A DNA stretch of 14,114 bases from Schaalia odontolytica (GTDB taxonomy: Bacteria > Actinomycetota > Actinomycetes > Actinomycetales > Actinomycetaceae): the NCBI GenBank assembly GCA_958415245.1, contig CATYYP010000012.1:1-14114 (forward strand). Direction: 5' to 3'. The stretch's first letter is position 1, and each line of letters starts with the position of its first letter. The notes under the pieces were generated by a model, which had not been told where the DNA came from, made no database searches, and saw only the letters and a list, made by a program, of their open reading frames with translations. Below, one piece after another: positions 14,070-14,114 of this stretch. Position numbers and translations under genes: made by a program.

Positions 14070-14114
14070 AACTGACCAATCGTACAGCGAGGCCCTGGTC
14101 ATGCGTCTAGGGAT

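Noticed and set aside
14101..14114. Possible gene start (ATG at 14101 with GAGG 8 nt upstream) at the right edge
   Set aside because: Only four codons are visible, too little to support a gene; it would fit a divergent partner of the TetR-type regulator.

Overview
The window comes from a high-GC actinobacterium. The long LeuA of the mycobacterial type, the corC-era pair, frequent GTG starts, an apparently leaderless leuA promoter and an EspC-like protein all point that way. A member of the Actinomycetaceae (Actinomyces/Schaalia) is my best guess; this is inference from protein style, not a database result.

Layout. The left edge (1-2105, + strand) holds the 3' end of a CBS/CorC-HlyC protein gene and era, one nucleotide apart, closed by a perfect 15-bp hairpin. 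Facing it on the - strand is lutA-lutB-lutC (5299 to 2202), the iron-sulfur/LUD complex that oxidises L-lactate. Its natural partner, an L-lactate permease gene (11390 to 9729, - strand), lies 4.4 kb further right. Between the two sits a compact block of six - strand genes (9628 to 5991): a 96-aa EspC-like helical protein, a 394-aa protein with a WXG-like helical head and a beta-rich tail, a 120-aa orphan protein, and three tandem paralogous lipoproteins. A gene-poor stretch (5300-5990) between this block and lutA carries two ~103-bp direct repeats, five near-palindromic TGCA-core motifs spaced about 20 bp apart, and a terminator-like hairpin. Divergent from the permease is leuA (+, 11573-13327), which meets a convergent TetR-type regulator (-, 13982-13398) at a 17-bp hairpin. 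Upstream of the regulator is a perfect 12-bp palindrome, a likely operator.

How it works together. Lactate would enter through the permease and be oxidised to pyruvate by LutABC. The six-gene block is the accessory part. It looks like a type VII-secretion-style substrate module (small helical partner plus larger protein with a C-terminal domain), followed by an orphan and a lipoprotein family that could serve as immunity or surface-partner proteins. No secretion ATPase or other ESX machinery is in the window, and no catalytic residues of a known toxin were recognised, so the secretion and toxin readings are hypotheses. This block, together with the repeat-rich spacer beside it, is the best candidate for an undescribed system here.
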